DNA of 64,000 nucleotides from Paenisporosarcina sp049671445 (GTDB lineage Bacteria > Bacillota > Bacilli > Bacillales_A > Planococcaceae). This document shows, one piece after another, positions 34,003-42,014 of this stretch. The notes beneath the pieces are model-generated. The model had not been told where the DNA came from. It ran no database searches and saw nothing but the letters and a program-made list of their open reading frames with translations. A program made the translations under genes and the position numbers. The stretch is taken from NCBI RefSeq assembly GCF_049671445.1, contig NZ_JBATUX010000020.1, forward strand, positions 1 through 64,000. The letters run 5' to 3'. Positions within the stretch are counted from its first letter, which is position 1, and the number at the start of each line of letters is the position of its first letter.

Positions 34003-34032
34003 TATGTTTAAATACTTGAACGTTTAAACATA
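34003..34032. promoter_or_regulatory. Candidate ArsR operator upstream of SDR gene
   Basis: Inverted repeat TATGTTTAAA at 34003-34012 and TTTAAACATA at 34023-34032, just upstream of the SDR-ArsR pair. Form and position fit the operator of the ArsR regulator encoded second in the operon. Confidence 0.55.
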
Positions 34033-34055
34033 CGAACTAATAGGGGGAATATAAA

Positions 34056-34820
34056 ATGAAAAAAACAGCATTAATCACGGGAGCAACTAGTGGATTAGGA
34101 TACGAATTTGTACAATTATTAGCAAAAGACCAATATGATCTCATCGTGGTTGCACGAAATGAGGAACAGTTATTAAGTATTAAATCCAAATTTCCGCAAT
34201 TACATGTTACAGCGATATCAAAAGATTTAAGTAAACCTGGTTCAGTAAAAGAAGTTGTTGAAGAAATAAGAGAAAAGCAACTACAAGTAGATGTATTAAT
34301 AAATAATGCAGGCTTTGGATTGTTAGGGAAATTTGACGAATTAAATGTGGAGAAACAACTTGAAATGATCCAACTTAATATTTCAGCTCTCACCGAGCTA
34401 ACCCATGCTTTTCTACCTGAAATGAAAAAGAGGAAATCTGGTAAAATAATGAATGTAGCAAGTACAGCTGCTTTTCAACCGGGTCCGATGATGGCTGTTT
34501 ACTATGCAACGAAAGCTTATGTACTGTCTTTCTCTGAAGCTCTAGTTGAAGAGTTAATGGGCACAGGAGTGAGTGTGACGACGTTATGTCCAGGGGCGAC
34601 AAAAACCAATTTTGGATCTGTTGCTAATGTTGAAAAGACTAAAATGTTTAGTAAGGCTATGGATGCCAGTACTGTGGCGTCATTAGGTTATATAGGAATG
34701 CAAAAAGGGAAACGAGTGGTTATTACAGGTAGCACAAATAAAGTGGGGGCAGCGGCTGCCAAATTTTTGCCGAGAAGTACAACGGCGAAAATCGCCAAAT
34801 ATGTTGCGGGTGATAAATAA
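34056..34820 (+). CDS. Short-chain dehydrogenase/reductase
   Basis: 254 residues with the classical SDR elements: NAD(P)-binding TGATSGLG, the NNAGFG strand, catalytic Ser in VASTAAF and YYATK for the Tyr/Lys pair. An Arg in VVARNEEQL after strand two suggests NADP(H) use. The substrate is unknown. It is followed after 23 bases by an ArsR regulator and preceded by an inverted-repeat operator, so a small inducible operon is likely. Confidence 0.9.
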   Translation: MKKTALITGATSGLGYEFVQLLAKDQYDLIVVARNEEQLLSIKSKFPQLHVTAISKDLSKPGSVKEVVEEIREKQLQVDVLINNAGFGLLGKFDELNVEKQLEMIQLNISALTELTHAFLPEMKKRKSGKIMNVASTAAFQPGPMMAVYYATKAYVLSFSEALVEELMGTGVSVTTLCPGATKTNFGSVANVEKTKMFSKAMDASTVASLGYIGMQKGKRVVITGSTNKVGAAAAKFLPRSTTAKIAKYVAGDK

Positions 34821-34843
34821 GAAGTAATGGAGAGGTGTCAAAA

Positions 34844-35149
34844 ATGGCTCAACAAGCAATTGATGTATTTAGAGCATGTATTCCTTTATTTCAAACATTC
34901 TCAGACCCAGCGAGACAAGACATTATCTTGTTATTGGCTGAACATGAAACATTGAGTGTGAATGAAATAGCTGATCAATCCATATTATCAAGGCCTGCTA
35001 TTTCGCATCACTTGAAAATATTAAGAGATAATCGATTAGTGCAGATTGAACAGAAAGGGACTCAACGGTATTATTCCCTTTCTCTTGAAACAAGCGTGGA
35101 GCAACTAAAAGAGTTAATCAAACTGGTCGAAGAGGAATGTATTTTGTAA
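34844..35149 (+). CDS. ArsR-family transcriptional regulator
   Basis: 101 residues: QTFSDPARQDIILLLAEHET, recognition helix SILSRPAISHHLKILRDNRL, and the wing GTQRYYSLSLE. No metal-binding CxC pair, so an organic signal or redox change is more likely than a metal. ATG at 34844 follows GGAGAGG; a GTG nine bases earlier lacks spacing. Second gene of the SDR operon. Confidence 0.9.
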   Translation: MAQQAIDVFRACIPLFQTFSDPARQDIILLLAEHETLSVNEIADQSILSRPAISHHLKILRDNRLVQIEQKGTQRYYSLSLETSVEQLKELIKLVEEECIL

Positions 35150-35260
35150 TAAATTTTGCAATTAAACATTCTCCAGGTAGCGTTCTATAAGAGCGAGAAG
35201 GTTTTTAACTCACAGGAAAAGGGCTAAATTGAGATGCTACAGCGAGACAATTGGTTAAAT

Positions 35261-35300
35261 AAAAGGCTACCCCTTTGTTTAAAATGGGGTAGCCTTTTGA
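35261..35300. terminator. Terminator between SDR-ArsR operon and transporter
   Basis: AAAAGGCTACCCC at 35261-35273 pairs with GGGGTAGCCTTTT at 35286-35298. It works in either direction. The 35300-35430 stretch beyond contains a fragment related to repeat R2 in inverted orientation (TGCAATAAA around 35403-35412) but no gene. Confidence 0.85.
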
Positions 35301-35441
35301 GATTTGCGCCTAGCACACCGCGAAAGCATGAAGAATGAGACCTGCAATTATATGTGGTTTTCATATTTGTTTGCTCATGCGGAACGTGCGGCCAGCGCAA
35401 CTGTGCAATAAAGAGAAGCATCGTTTAACACAGTCTTAATT

Positions 35442-36809
35442 TTAAGAAACAAACAAGTGAGCGAATAGAACAATGATTGGTAAAGTAATAATTGTACGTA
35501 AAACAAAGATGATCACAAGTTCCATGAAGTTAACTGGAATATTTGAGCGTAAAATCAAAATTCCGATTTCAGACATATAGATTAATTGAGTTAAAGATAC
35601 ACCAGCAACTACAAATTTCGTCAAGTCGCTTTCAAGACCACTACCTAAAACTGCAGGTAAGAACATATCCGCAAAACCTACTAAAATCGTTGGTGCAGCC
35701 TCTGCAGCTTCAGGTAACCCTAGTAAAGTTAGCACTGGAATTAACGGATAAGAAATGATTTTAAATAATGGCGTGTATTCAGCAAGTATTAGTGCTAGTG
35801 TACCTAGAGCCATAACAAGTGGAATCAAACCTAACCAAATATCTAGTACAGTCTCAGCACCAGACTTTGCAAGATGCTTCGCACTACTTACTTGGTTTGC
35901 CTTACGACGTGCTTCATCGAACCCCCATTTAACTAAAGAAACGCCTTCTGGGATATTGTCATCAATTTGTTTTCCCACTGGCTCGTAATAAGTATCTTCT
36001 TTACGTGACAATGGCGGGATGCGTGGCATGATAATCGCTGCAACTACACATGCAACCGATACTGCAATATAGAAAGGCAGGAACAAGTGACCGATACCAA
36101 CGACATTTGCTACGACAAGACTAAAGGCAACAGAAGCAATTGAGAAGGTTGTAGCAATAACAGAAGCTTCACGTTTTGTATAATAGCCTTCATCATATTG
36201 CTTCATTGTTACTAGAACTCCAACTGGTGCAGCTCCCATCCATGATGCCATACAGTCAACTGCTGAACGGCCAGGTAACGTAAACACAGGTCGCATAACC
36301 CGATTAACTAAAGCACCAACAAACTCCATTAATCCGAATTCAACTAACAATGGTAATAAAATACCAGCAAATAAAAACCATGTTAGCAACACTGGAGCTA
36401 AATCATATAACACCACGCCACCAGTATTTCGTGAAGATATGGCTTCAGGTCCAATTTCATAAAATGCCATAATTCCGACTGCAAATCCAACGACGCGAAC
36501 GATCAGACCGAATGGACCAGTAATAAAAATAGAACGTAAAAATGTTGAATCTCGAACAAATGTTGGTTTCAAAGCTGTTGCCGCTATGGTTGCGAATGCT
36601 GAAAAACCTAGTAGTAATAAAATAAATGCAGGAATCCACTCACCAAATGTAGTCTGTAAATATGAAGCTAAAATTCCAACCCCGATTGTTACTTGTCCGT
36701 CATACTTTACGGGCACTAAAAATAATAATGCCCCAATCAGTGACGGAATGATAAACTTCCATGTTGCGGACGATGAAATCGCCGTTTCCCCTTTGTAAAT
36801 CGTAGTCAT
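35442..36809 (-). CDS. YjiH-family nucleoside-recognition (Gate) membrane protein
   Basis: About 455 residues with ten or more helices. Two Gate-type halves: the central MRPVFTLPGRSAVDCMASWMG segment and the C-terminal VGFADMFLPAVLGSGLES, as in the YjiH/nucleoside-recognition family. It is a likely transporter, substrate unknown. The ATG at 36809 has AAGGGGG eight bases upstream. Together with the aminotransferase and regulator genes on the same strand it forms an operon probably for uptake and use of an amino acid or GABA-like compound. Confidence 0.8.
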   Translation of the reverse strand: MTTIYKGETAISSSATWKFIIPSLIGALLFLVPVKYDGQVTIGVGILASYLQTTFGEWIPAFILLLLGFSAFATIAATALKPTFVRDSTFLRSIFITGPFGLIVRVVGFAVGIMAFYEIGPEAISSRNTGGVVLYDLAPVLLTWFLFAGILLPLLVEFGLMEFVGALVNRVMRPVFTLPGRSAVDCMASWMGAAPVGVLVTMKQYDEGYYTKREASVIATTFSIASVAFSLVVANVVGIGHLFLPFYIAVSVACVVAAIIMPRIPPLSRKEDTYYEPVGKQIDDNIPEGVSLVKWGFDEARRKANQVSSAKHLAKSGAETVLDIWLGLIPLVMALGTLALILAEYTPLFKIISYPLIPVLTLLGLPEAAEAAPTILVGFADMFLPAVLGSGLESDLTKFVVAGVSLTQLIYMSEIGILILRSNIPVNFMELVIIFVLRTIITLPIIVLFAHLFVS

Positions 36810-36822
36810 GTCCATTTCCCCC

Positions 36823-38136
36823 TTATGCTTTGTAAGCTAGTAGTGCTTGATTCAAAACATCAATCCCTGTATCAATTTGTTCTTTGGAAATAGTTAACGG
36901 TGGAATCATTCGAATGACTTCACCTGAGTTCCCACAAAGATAGAAAAGCACACCTCTTTTTAAGCATTCATCTAATACTTCCATCACGGCTTCTCCATTT
37001 GGTTTGCCTGTTTCAGGAACTTGTAGTTCAATACCTATCATCAAACCAACGCCTCTTATATTTTTAATGAGTTTATGTTTCTTTTTCAACTGTTCAAGTT
37101 GCTCTAAAGCATAAGCTCCCATATTTGTTGCATTTTCAAGTAACCGTTCTTCTTTCAATACTTCTAGTGATGCAAGTGCTGCTGAACAAGCAATCGGGTT
37201 ACCTCCAAATGTTGTACCGTGAGTACCAAGTGGCCATTTAGCCATTAACTCTTTAGATGCAACAGTTGCACTCAGTGGGAGTCCAGCGGCAATACCTTTA
37301 GCGATTGCCATAATATCTGGAGTAACCCCAAATGTTTGCGAAGCAAACCAGTTGCCAGTTCGCCCAAAACCAGTTTGAACTTCGTCAAAAATCAATAAGA
37401 TGCCATGACGATCACAAATCTCTCGAATTTTTGCAAGCCACTCTTTAGGTGGAATAATATAGCCACCTTCACCTAAAACAGGCTCTAATATCATGCAAGA
37501 TACTTCTTCAGGAGTTACTTGATGATTAAAAAGTTTTTCAACATCACTTTCTAGTTTTTCCGGGAAGAACGTTTCAGGATTTGCTCCTTCAGGTAAATCA
37601 TCTGGATGCGCATAGGGCAGTTGATACGTTAGCCATGAAGGCTGTAAAAACTTTCGATACTTACTTTTGGAAGTCGTTACACTTAATGCTCCGATTGAAC
37701 GTCCGTGAAAACAACCAGTAAATGACACGACATATGGTCGCTGAGTTGCATATTTAGCTAATTTAATCGCTCCTTCAATTGCTTCAGTGCCGCTGTTGGC
37801 GAAGAAGAAGTTATCAAGTTTTGGGGGCAATATTTGTTGCAATTCATGTGCTAGTTTTAAAATAGATTCATATATTATGACTCCGGATGGACCGTGGATT
37901 AAAGTGTCTGCACTATCCTTAATAGCTTGAACAACTTTAGGGTGACGATGTCCAACGTTTTCTACTGCAATGCCTGAAGTGAAGTCTAAATATTTCTTTC
38001 CATCTACTCCGTAGTAATAACAACCTTCAGCTTTTACGACGGGTAAATTGGGATGGTCCTTTGCCATGCTTGGTGCGAGCAAGTTTGCAATAGATCCCAC
38101 TAGATGTTGAAAATCTGGTTGTGTTACTGTCGTCAT
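36823..38136 (-). CDS. gabT: Class III aminotransferase, 4-aminobutyrate type
   Basis: 437 residues of PLP fold type I class III. FFANSGTEAIEGAIKLAK, the FHGRSIGALSVTTSK loop, LIFDEVQTGFGRTG and PLP lysine in IMAIAKGIAAGLPLSA are as in 4-aminobutyrate aminotransferases (GabT/PuuE). It would convert GABA and 2-oxoglutarate to succinate semialdehyde and glutamate. Related omega-amino acids are possible. No succinate-semialdehyde dehydrogenase is adjacent. It overlaps the upstream regulator by four bases and precedes the transporter by 13 bases. Confidence 0.85.
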   Translation of the reverse strand: MTTVTQPDFQHLVGSIANLLAPSMAKDHPNLPVVKAEGCYYYGVDGKKYLDFTSGIAVENVGHRHPKVVQAIKDSADTLIHGPSGVIIYESILKLAHELQQILPPKLDNFFFANSGTEAIEGAIKLAKYATQRPYVVSFTGCFHGRSIGALSVTTSKSKYRKFLQPSWLTYQLPYAHPDDLPEGANPETFFPEKLESDVEKLFNHQVTPEEVSCMILEPVLGEGGYIIPPKEWLAKIREICDRHGILLIFDEVQTGFGRTGNWFASQTFGVTPDIMAIAKGIAAGLPLSATVASKELMAKWPLGTHGTTFGGNPIACSAALASLEVLKEERLLENATNMGAYALEQLEQLKKKHKLIKNIRGVGLMIGIELQVPETGKPNGEAVMEVLDECLKRGVLFYLCGNSGEVIRMIPPLTISKEQIDTGIDVLNQALLAYKA

Positions 38137-39473
38137 TCGGTCTCATCTCCTATATGTGTGTGTAGATGTTTTTTTAACTTACGAACTACAGAAGGTTGGC
38201 TTATTCCTAATACACGTGCCATTTCTGTTGTCGTCTTATAGTGGTTCTGTGCATTCAATAATACTTTTTTCTCAACAAAATCTAGAATAGTTGGAAGTGT
38301 TTGTCCTTCAATCTCAAAACCAATTTGTTCTTCATCCATTGGACGGTAGGTAGCAGGTAAGTCTTGAAGAGTGACAATATTAGTTTCACTTTCGATAAAG
38401 CTACGTTCCAGTACATTTTGTAGTTCCCGGAAATTACCTTCCCATTTAAGTTGAAGAAGATACACGTACAAATTATCAGCAATTTTTTTAGGTTCATTGT
38501 ATTTCTTGATTAATTTTTGCATAAACAGGTCTATAGCTTTTTCTAAATCTTCAGGTCTTTCACGTAAAGGTTTTAATTGAATGGGAGCTATATGGAGTAA
38601 ATAAAATAAGTCTTCGCGTAATGTGCCTTGTTTTACTAACAGGTCTAATGGAGTTTCACTTAACGCAATTATTCTTGTTGATTCTTGGTTATTTAGTAGA
38701 TTGAATAGAACTGTTTGAGAAGAATGAGATAATTGATCAATTTCTTTTAGCACAAGTGAGCCACCATCAGCCAAAGATAAATAACCTTGTGACATAGAAT
38801 CTTTATTGCCAGTGAAAGCGATTTCAAAAACTGTTTCAGGAATTGTTCCGCAATTCACTTCAATAAAAGGTCCATCACTTCGATTACTTTTAGAATGAAC
38901 AAATTTTGCTAACGTTGTTTTACCGACGCCAAGTTCACCTTGAATGACAATCGGTGCATCAATACGTGCCATTTTAAGGGCTGTTTTTATTGCACGAGCC
39001 GAAGATTGACTTTCCATAGCGGAACCATCAATTTGAATATGTTGATCCCGTAAATGTGCAAGTTCTTCTTTTACTTTCGACATTTCAGTTTCTAAATCTC
39101 GCAAGTACTCTTTCATAACAATTAGCTCAGACAGTTCGAAAGAGTAACTAATCACAAACTCAACCTCACGTTGATCGTTAAAAAGGGGAATACCAGTAAT
39201 AAGTACTTTGCGACCGGAAGGAGTCGTTTGAACGGTCACTACTTTTTTCTTTTTCTTGACTACTTCAGGAGTAATAGCTGGCGAAAAAATCCCTTGTGCT
39301 TCTAAGTCGTAAACAGACTTACCTAGAAGGTCTCCGGGTGCTAAACCATAGTGCTCTCCACTAATTTGCGTTACTTTAATAATTTTCCCTTCACGGGTAG
39401 TAATGATAATATCTTCATCATGTGTATCTATAATTTCTTCATCCGTATTTGGAAGTAATAACATCGAATTCAT
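38133..39473 (-). CDS. PAS-AAA-Fis regulator with degenerate sigma-54 contact loop
   Basis: 446 residues. N-terminal PAS-like sensor (about 10-120), coiled coil, AAA+ domain with Walker A GELGVGKTT, and a Fis/HTH_8 C-terminus (TTTEMARVLGISQPSVVRKL). The GAFTGA loop is shortened to FEIAFTGNKD and Walker B reads SLVLKEI in place of the usual LFLDEI. This recalls TyrR-like regulators that act without sigma-54. It probably controls this gabT-yjiH operon. A 38-bp palindrome lies directly upstream of the ribosome site AAAGGAG. No -24/-12 promoter was found. Confidence 0.83.
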   Translation of the reverse strand: MNSMLLLPNTDEEIIDTHDEDIIITTREGKIIKVTQISGEHYGLAPGDLLGKSVYDLEAQGIFSPAITPEVVKKKKKVVTVQTTPSGRKVLITGIPLFNDQREVEFVISYSFELSELIVMKEYLRDLETEMSKVKEELAHLRDQHIQIDGSAMESQSSARAIKTALKMARIDAPIVIQGELGVGKTTLAKFVHSKSNRSDGPFIEVNCGTIPETVFEIAFTGNKDSMSQGYLSLADGGSLVLKEIDQLSHSSQTVLFNLLNNQESTRIIALSETPLDLLVKQGTLREDLFYLLHIAPIQLKPLRERPEDLEKAIDLFMQKLIKKYNEPKKIADNLYVYLLQLKWEGNFRELQNVLERSFIESETNIVTLQDLPATYRPMDEEQIGFEIEGQTLPTILDFVEKKVLLNAQNHYKTTTEMARVLGISQPSVVRKLKKHLHTHIGDETE

Positions 39474-39485
39474 TATTGAACTCCT

Positions 39486-39523
39486 TTATTCATTCTTGTA
39501 TAGAACTATACAATAATGAATAA
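39486..39523. promoter_or_regulatory. 38-bp palindrome upstream of the regulator gene
   Basis: Arms TTATTCATT-C-TTGTATAG (39486-39503) and CTATACAA-T-AATGAATAA (39506-39523) are complementary but for one position. It overlaps the edge of the ribosome site of the leftward regulator. It could be an autoregulatory operator or, as RNA, an 18-bp hairpin beside the start. Confidence 0.6.
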
Positions 39524-39657
39524 TCTAATTACAAGTGCAATTTGAATAATTCTAATAATTTATTTTTTGGCTCAGATAGAGTTTTTTGTTTTATTTACGC
39601 TATCAGCACGTTCCGTATGGGACACCAAGTTTGGGAACTAGATTGAATTTAGGAATT

Positions 39658-39698
39658 AAAAAGGAGTTAAGTGAACATGTCACTTAACTCCTTTTTTC
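39658..39698. terminator. Strong orphan hairpin terminator
   Basis: A perfect 17-bp stem, AAAAAGGAGTTAAGTGA at 39658-39674 and its complement at 39680-39696, loop ACATG, then T. It could end transcription both ways, but no gene lies immediately upstream on either strand. Confidence 0.7.
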
Positions 39699-39783
39699 AT
39701 GATTTAGAGGATGTACCAGAGACTTTTGAGTCAAAGTGATCCAAAAACCCCGTCAACATAGAGGACATTCCTCTTGTTTAACA

Positions 39784-39888
39784 TTTAGTTGTAAAATTTC
39801 CGTGTTTAGTTGTAAAAATCAGGCACTTAGTTGTAATTTTGAACGATTTAATTGGAAAAATCACGGGTGTAGTTGTAATAGTAAAATT
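39784..39888. repeat. 21-bp phased array C (TTTAGTTGTAAAA phrase)
   Basis: Five units start at 39784, 39805, 39826, 39847 and 39868, all 21 bases apart. Each opens with (T/C)TTAGTTGTAA or a close variant and ends in 8-10 variable bases. The phrase is unrelated to arrays A/B but the period is identical. Confidence 0.8.
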
Positions 39889-39992
39889 ATGGAACAATAA
39901 ACAAAAGGTGTTACTAACAGAAAAGGCTTTTGGTGGTAGCCAAAAGCAGTAATCTGGTCTTTAATTTTGATGTTTGAAAGAGAAAAGTTGAT

Positions 39993-40087
39993 GTCACTAC
40001 ACTTTCGTTTATCGCACAGGTATTATCCTAGATCCTTAGTGAAAGGAATTTCAATACACATTTAAAGACGCCAATTAGGGCGTCTGA
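39993..40087. repeat. Dispersed repeat R2, copy A
   Basis: CACTACACTTTCGTTTAT, GCACA, ATCCTTAGTG.AAGGAAT and ACACATTTAAAGACGCC..GGCGTCT occur in this order here and again at 40733-40831. The 3' part is a hairpin (AGACGCC/GGCGTCT). About 740 bp separate the copies, in direct orientation. Confidence 0.65.
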
Positions 40088-40335
40088 GGTCGTTGACAAA
40101 AGTATTTTTACAACCATCACTCAATCTTTGTGAAGTTGTCAGCCAGTGTTTGACGATAAAGCATAAGGACCGTTAGCACTTTTTCAATCTTTTGTTAAAG
40201 TCTTAATAGCAGGCAGGGACTGCCACAAAGACTACTGTGGGAATAGCTTGAATTGAAGACCCGTCGCAAACGAATTGTTAAGACCAACTCGTTCACTGCG
40301 GGGTCTAGTTTGGACACGCTTATTCCGCAGGAAAG

Positions 40336-40368
40336 ATATTGGACGAACTGTCATTTCGTCCAATATCT
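40336..40368. repeat. Perfect 13-bp-stem hairpin before tandem array
   Basis: GATATTGGACGAA pairs with TTCGTCCAATATC across a 7-base loop. It runs straight into the first 31-bp repeat unit. Confidence 0.7.
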
Positions 40369-40485
40369 TTGCGACGAGTAACCGCAGGAGCAATCTTCTT
40401 TGCGACGAGTAACCGCAGGAGCAATCTTCTTTGCGACGAGTAACCGCAGGAGCAATCTTCTTTGCGACGAGTAACCGCAGGAGCA
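40368..40485. repeat. 31-bp tandem repeat, about 3.8 copies
   Basis: Units start at 40368, 40399, 40430 and 40461 with no mismatches in the first three; the fourth is cut after GGAGCA. The unit core is GCGACGAGTAACCGCAGGAG. There are no spacers, so it is not CRISPR, and 31 is not a multiple of three, so it is not coding. Confidence 0.9.
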
Positions 40486-40535
40486 CCATGTTTTCCCGTC
40501 GACTTCTACTACAATCATTCTAGTGAACAAGTATA

Positions 40536-40698
40536 TGAGAGAGCTTTCGAATTAGTGATATGGAGCAAAACAGTGAAGACTCCAGCGGGAATAGCGAAGT
40601 GTAGAAATCCACTTGGACGTTAAGTCCGAGTTAGTTCGGCGCAAGCCCGCGGAAAGCGTAACTGTTTTGCGGAATATCAACAGCAACATTTAATATAG
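40536..40698. repeat. Dispersed structured repeat R1, copy 2
   Basis: Same orientation and six mismatches against window positions 1-163. Inverted arms GCAAAACAGT and ACTGTTTTGC and the inner CTTGGAC/GTCCGAG hairpin are kept; the C-to-T changes preserve pairing as G-T. Confidence 0.85.
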
Positions 40699-40732
40699 TC
40701 TTTTATTAAAGCAATTATGTAATCACTACACT

Positions 40733-40831
40733 TTCGTTTATTGCACAATTGCGTTAGCGTATCCTTAGTGTAAGGAATCAAGTGTCGGATAATTTAAAAA
40801 CACATTTAAAAGACGCCCTGTTAAGGCGTCT
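40733..40831. repeat. Dispersed repeat R2, copy B
   Basis: Second copy of the element at 39993-40087. Its hairpin AAAAGACGCC..GGCGTCT, read leftward, ends in TTTT and lies 52 bases after the aldo/keto reductase stop, so this copy doubles as that gene's terminator. Confidence 0.65.
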
Positions 40832-40883
40832 AGTTTAGTTATATATCTATCCGAATTAATATCTAATTGCAGTGTTTTTACAA

Positions 40884-41870
40884 TTATTTCTTGCGGATGA
40901 CTTTCCATGAAGTACGAGAAATTTCTTCGAGTTCTGAAGCATCAAGTTTGAATGTTAAAGCCCCCACATTGTCTTGTGCATGATGGACCTTAGTGGCCCC
41001 TGGAATTGCAAAAACAGTATCTCCGTGGTAATGAATAGTCCAGTTTAACGCAACTTGACTAGCACTCACATTATACTTTTCGCCAATGGCATCCAGTAGA
41101 GAAATAAGTGGTTTAGTTTCTGCTAACCCAACTTCTTTAAACTTTCGTTGAAGTCTTCGAGGGCCTTTAGCATCTTGAATTAACGCAGGGTTGTCATGAA
41201 ATTTCCCTGTTAGCAATCCTTGTTCAAGAGGCGAATAGGCAATAATAGAAATTCCGAGATTCTTCGCACTTTCAAGCGTTCCATTCTCTTCTATTCGACG
41301 GTCGAGCAAGCTGTATTTCACTTGATTCGAAGCAAGTGTTAGACCGTTGTCAGTCAAAATACGATGGGAATTGACCATTGCAGTTGCATTAAAATTACTT
41401 ACACCAACATGCTTAATATGACCATCTTTTACTAATTCAATCATAGCTTTGATTTGTTTTTCAACAGAAGAAAGCGAATATGGTTGGTGGATTTGATACA
41501 AATCAATTGGACGATTACCTAGCGCTTCTTTTCGTGTATCAATTGTTTTTGAAAGTGAGGTAGCTGTTCGAAACATTGGCCACCATTTGGTTGCAATTCT
41601 TGCCTCTTCAGGTGTGGTACCAATGTTGTTAAGTGCTTTTGCTAATATTTTTTCGGACTCGCCACCACCATAAACTTCTGCTGTATCGAACCAATTGATA
41701 CCACCATCTAAAGAAGTTTTGATGATGTCTTCAGTCAATTGGTCATCTAAAGAACCCCAAAACTTACCAACGATGCCAGTTCCTTTGCTAAATTGCCACG
41801 TTCCGAGTCCAAGGGGGGACAAGAGTAAATCTGTTTGACCTAATGGTCGTTTCATTATGTTGTTTTCCAT
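40884..41870 (-). CDS. Aldo/keto reductase
   Basis: 328 residues, an (alpha/beta)8 NADPH-dependent reductase. Catalytic Asp and Tyr lie in WFDTAEVYGGGESEKIL, the Lys in ATKWWP and the His in DLYQIHQPYS. The C-terminal GATKVHHAQDN binds the cofactor phosphate. Substrate unknown. GGAGG lies about nine bases before the ATG. Monocistronic. Confidence 0.9.
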   Translation of the reverse strand: MENNIMKRPLGQTDLLLSPLGLGTWQFSKGTGIVGKFWGSLDDQLTEDIIKTSLDGGINWFDTAEVYGGGESEKILAKALNNIGTTPEEARIATKWWPMFRTATSLSKTIDTRKEALGNRPIDLYQIHQPYSLSSVEKQIKAMIELVKDGHIKHVGVSNFNATAMVNSHRILTDNGLTLASNQVKYSLLDRRIEENGTLESAKNLGISIIAYSPLEQGLLTGKFHDNPALIQDAKGPRRLQRKFKEVGLAETKPLISLLDAIGEKYNVSASQVALNWTIHYHGDTVFAIPGATKVHHAQDNVGALTFKLDASELEEISRTSWKVIRKK

Positions 41871-42014
41871 AGACTTCAGCCTCCAAAAGAGCGTTTATTT
41901 GGGGTAAGTGTAACACTTGTTCTCTGAAGTTAGCGAATATCATGCGGTTTGAAAGTTTTATTAAACTATTCCATAATACAAACTAGAAACTTAACTTCCT
42001 AAGGGGGAAAAACA

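Larger units (their letters stand above)
39474..40883. other. Long gene-free, repeat-rich intergenic region
   Basis: 1.4 kb without a credible gene. In order: a 38-bp palindrome, an orphan hairpin (39658-39698), 21-bp array C, R2 copy A, a 13-bp-stem hairpin at 40336-40368, a 31-bp tandem array, R1 copy 2, R2 copy B whose hairpin serves as terminator for the aldo/keto reductase. An 85-residue leftward frame at 40232-40489 is made of the 31-bp repeats and is not credible. Confidence 0.75.

Noticed and set aside
39474..39640. Sigma-54 promoter before the Fis-type regulator
   Set aside because: No TGGCAC-N5-TTGCA-like pair found on the leftward strand.
40368..40485. CRISPR array
   Set aside because: The 31-bp units are head-to-tail with no spacers, and no cas genes exist in the window.
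40232..40489. 85-residue leftward protein
   Set aside because: It consists of the 31-bp tandem repeats, changes phase between units and has no ribosome site.
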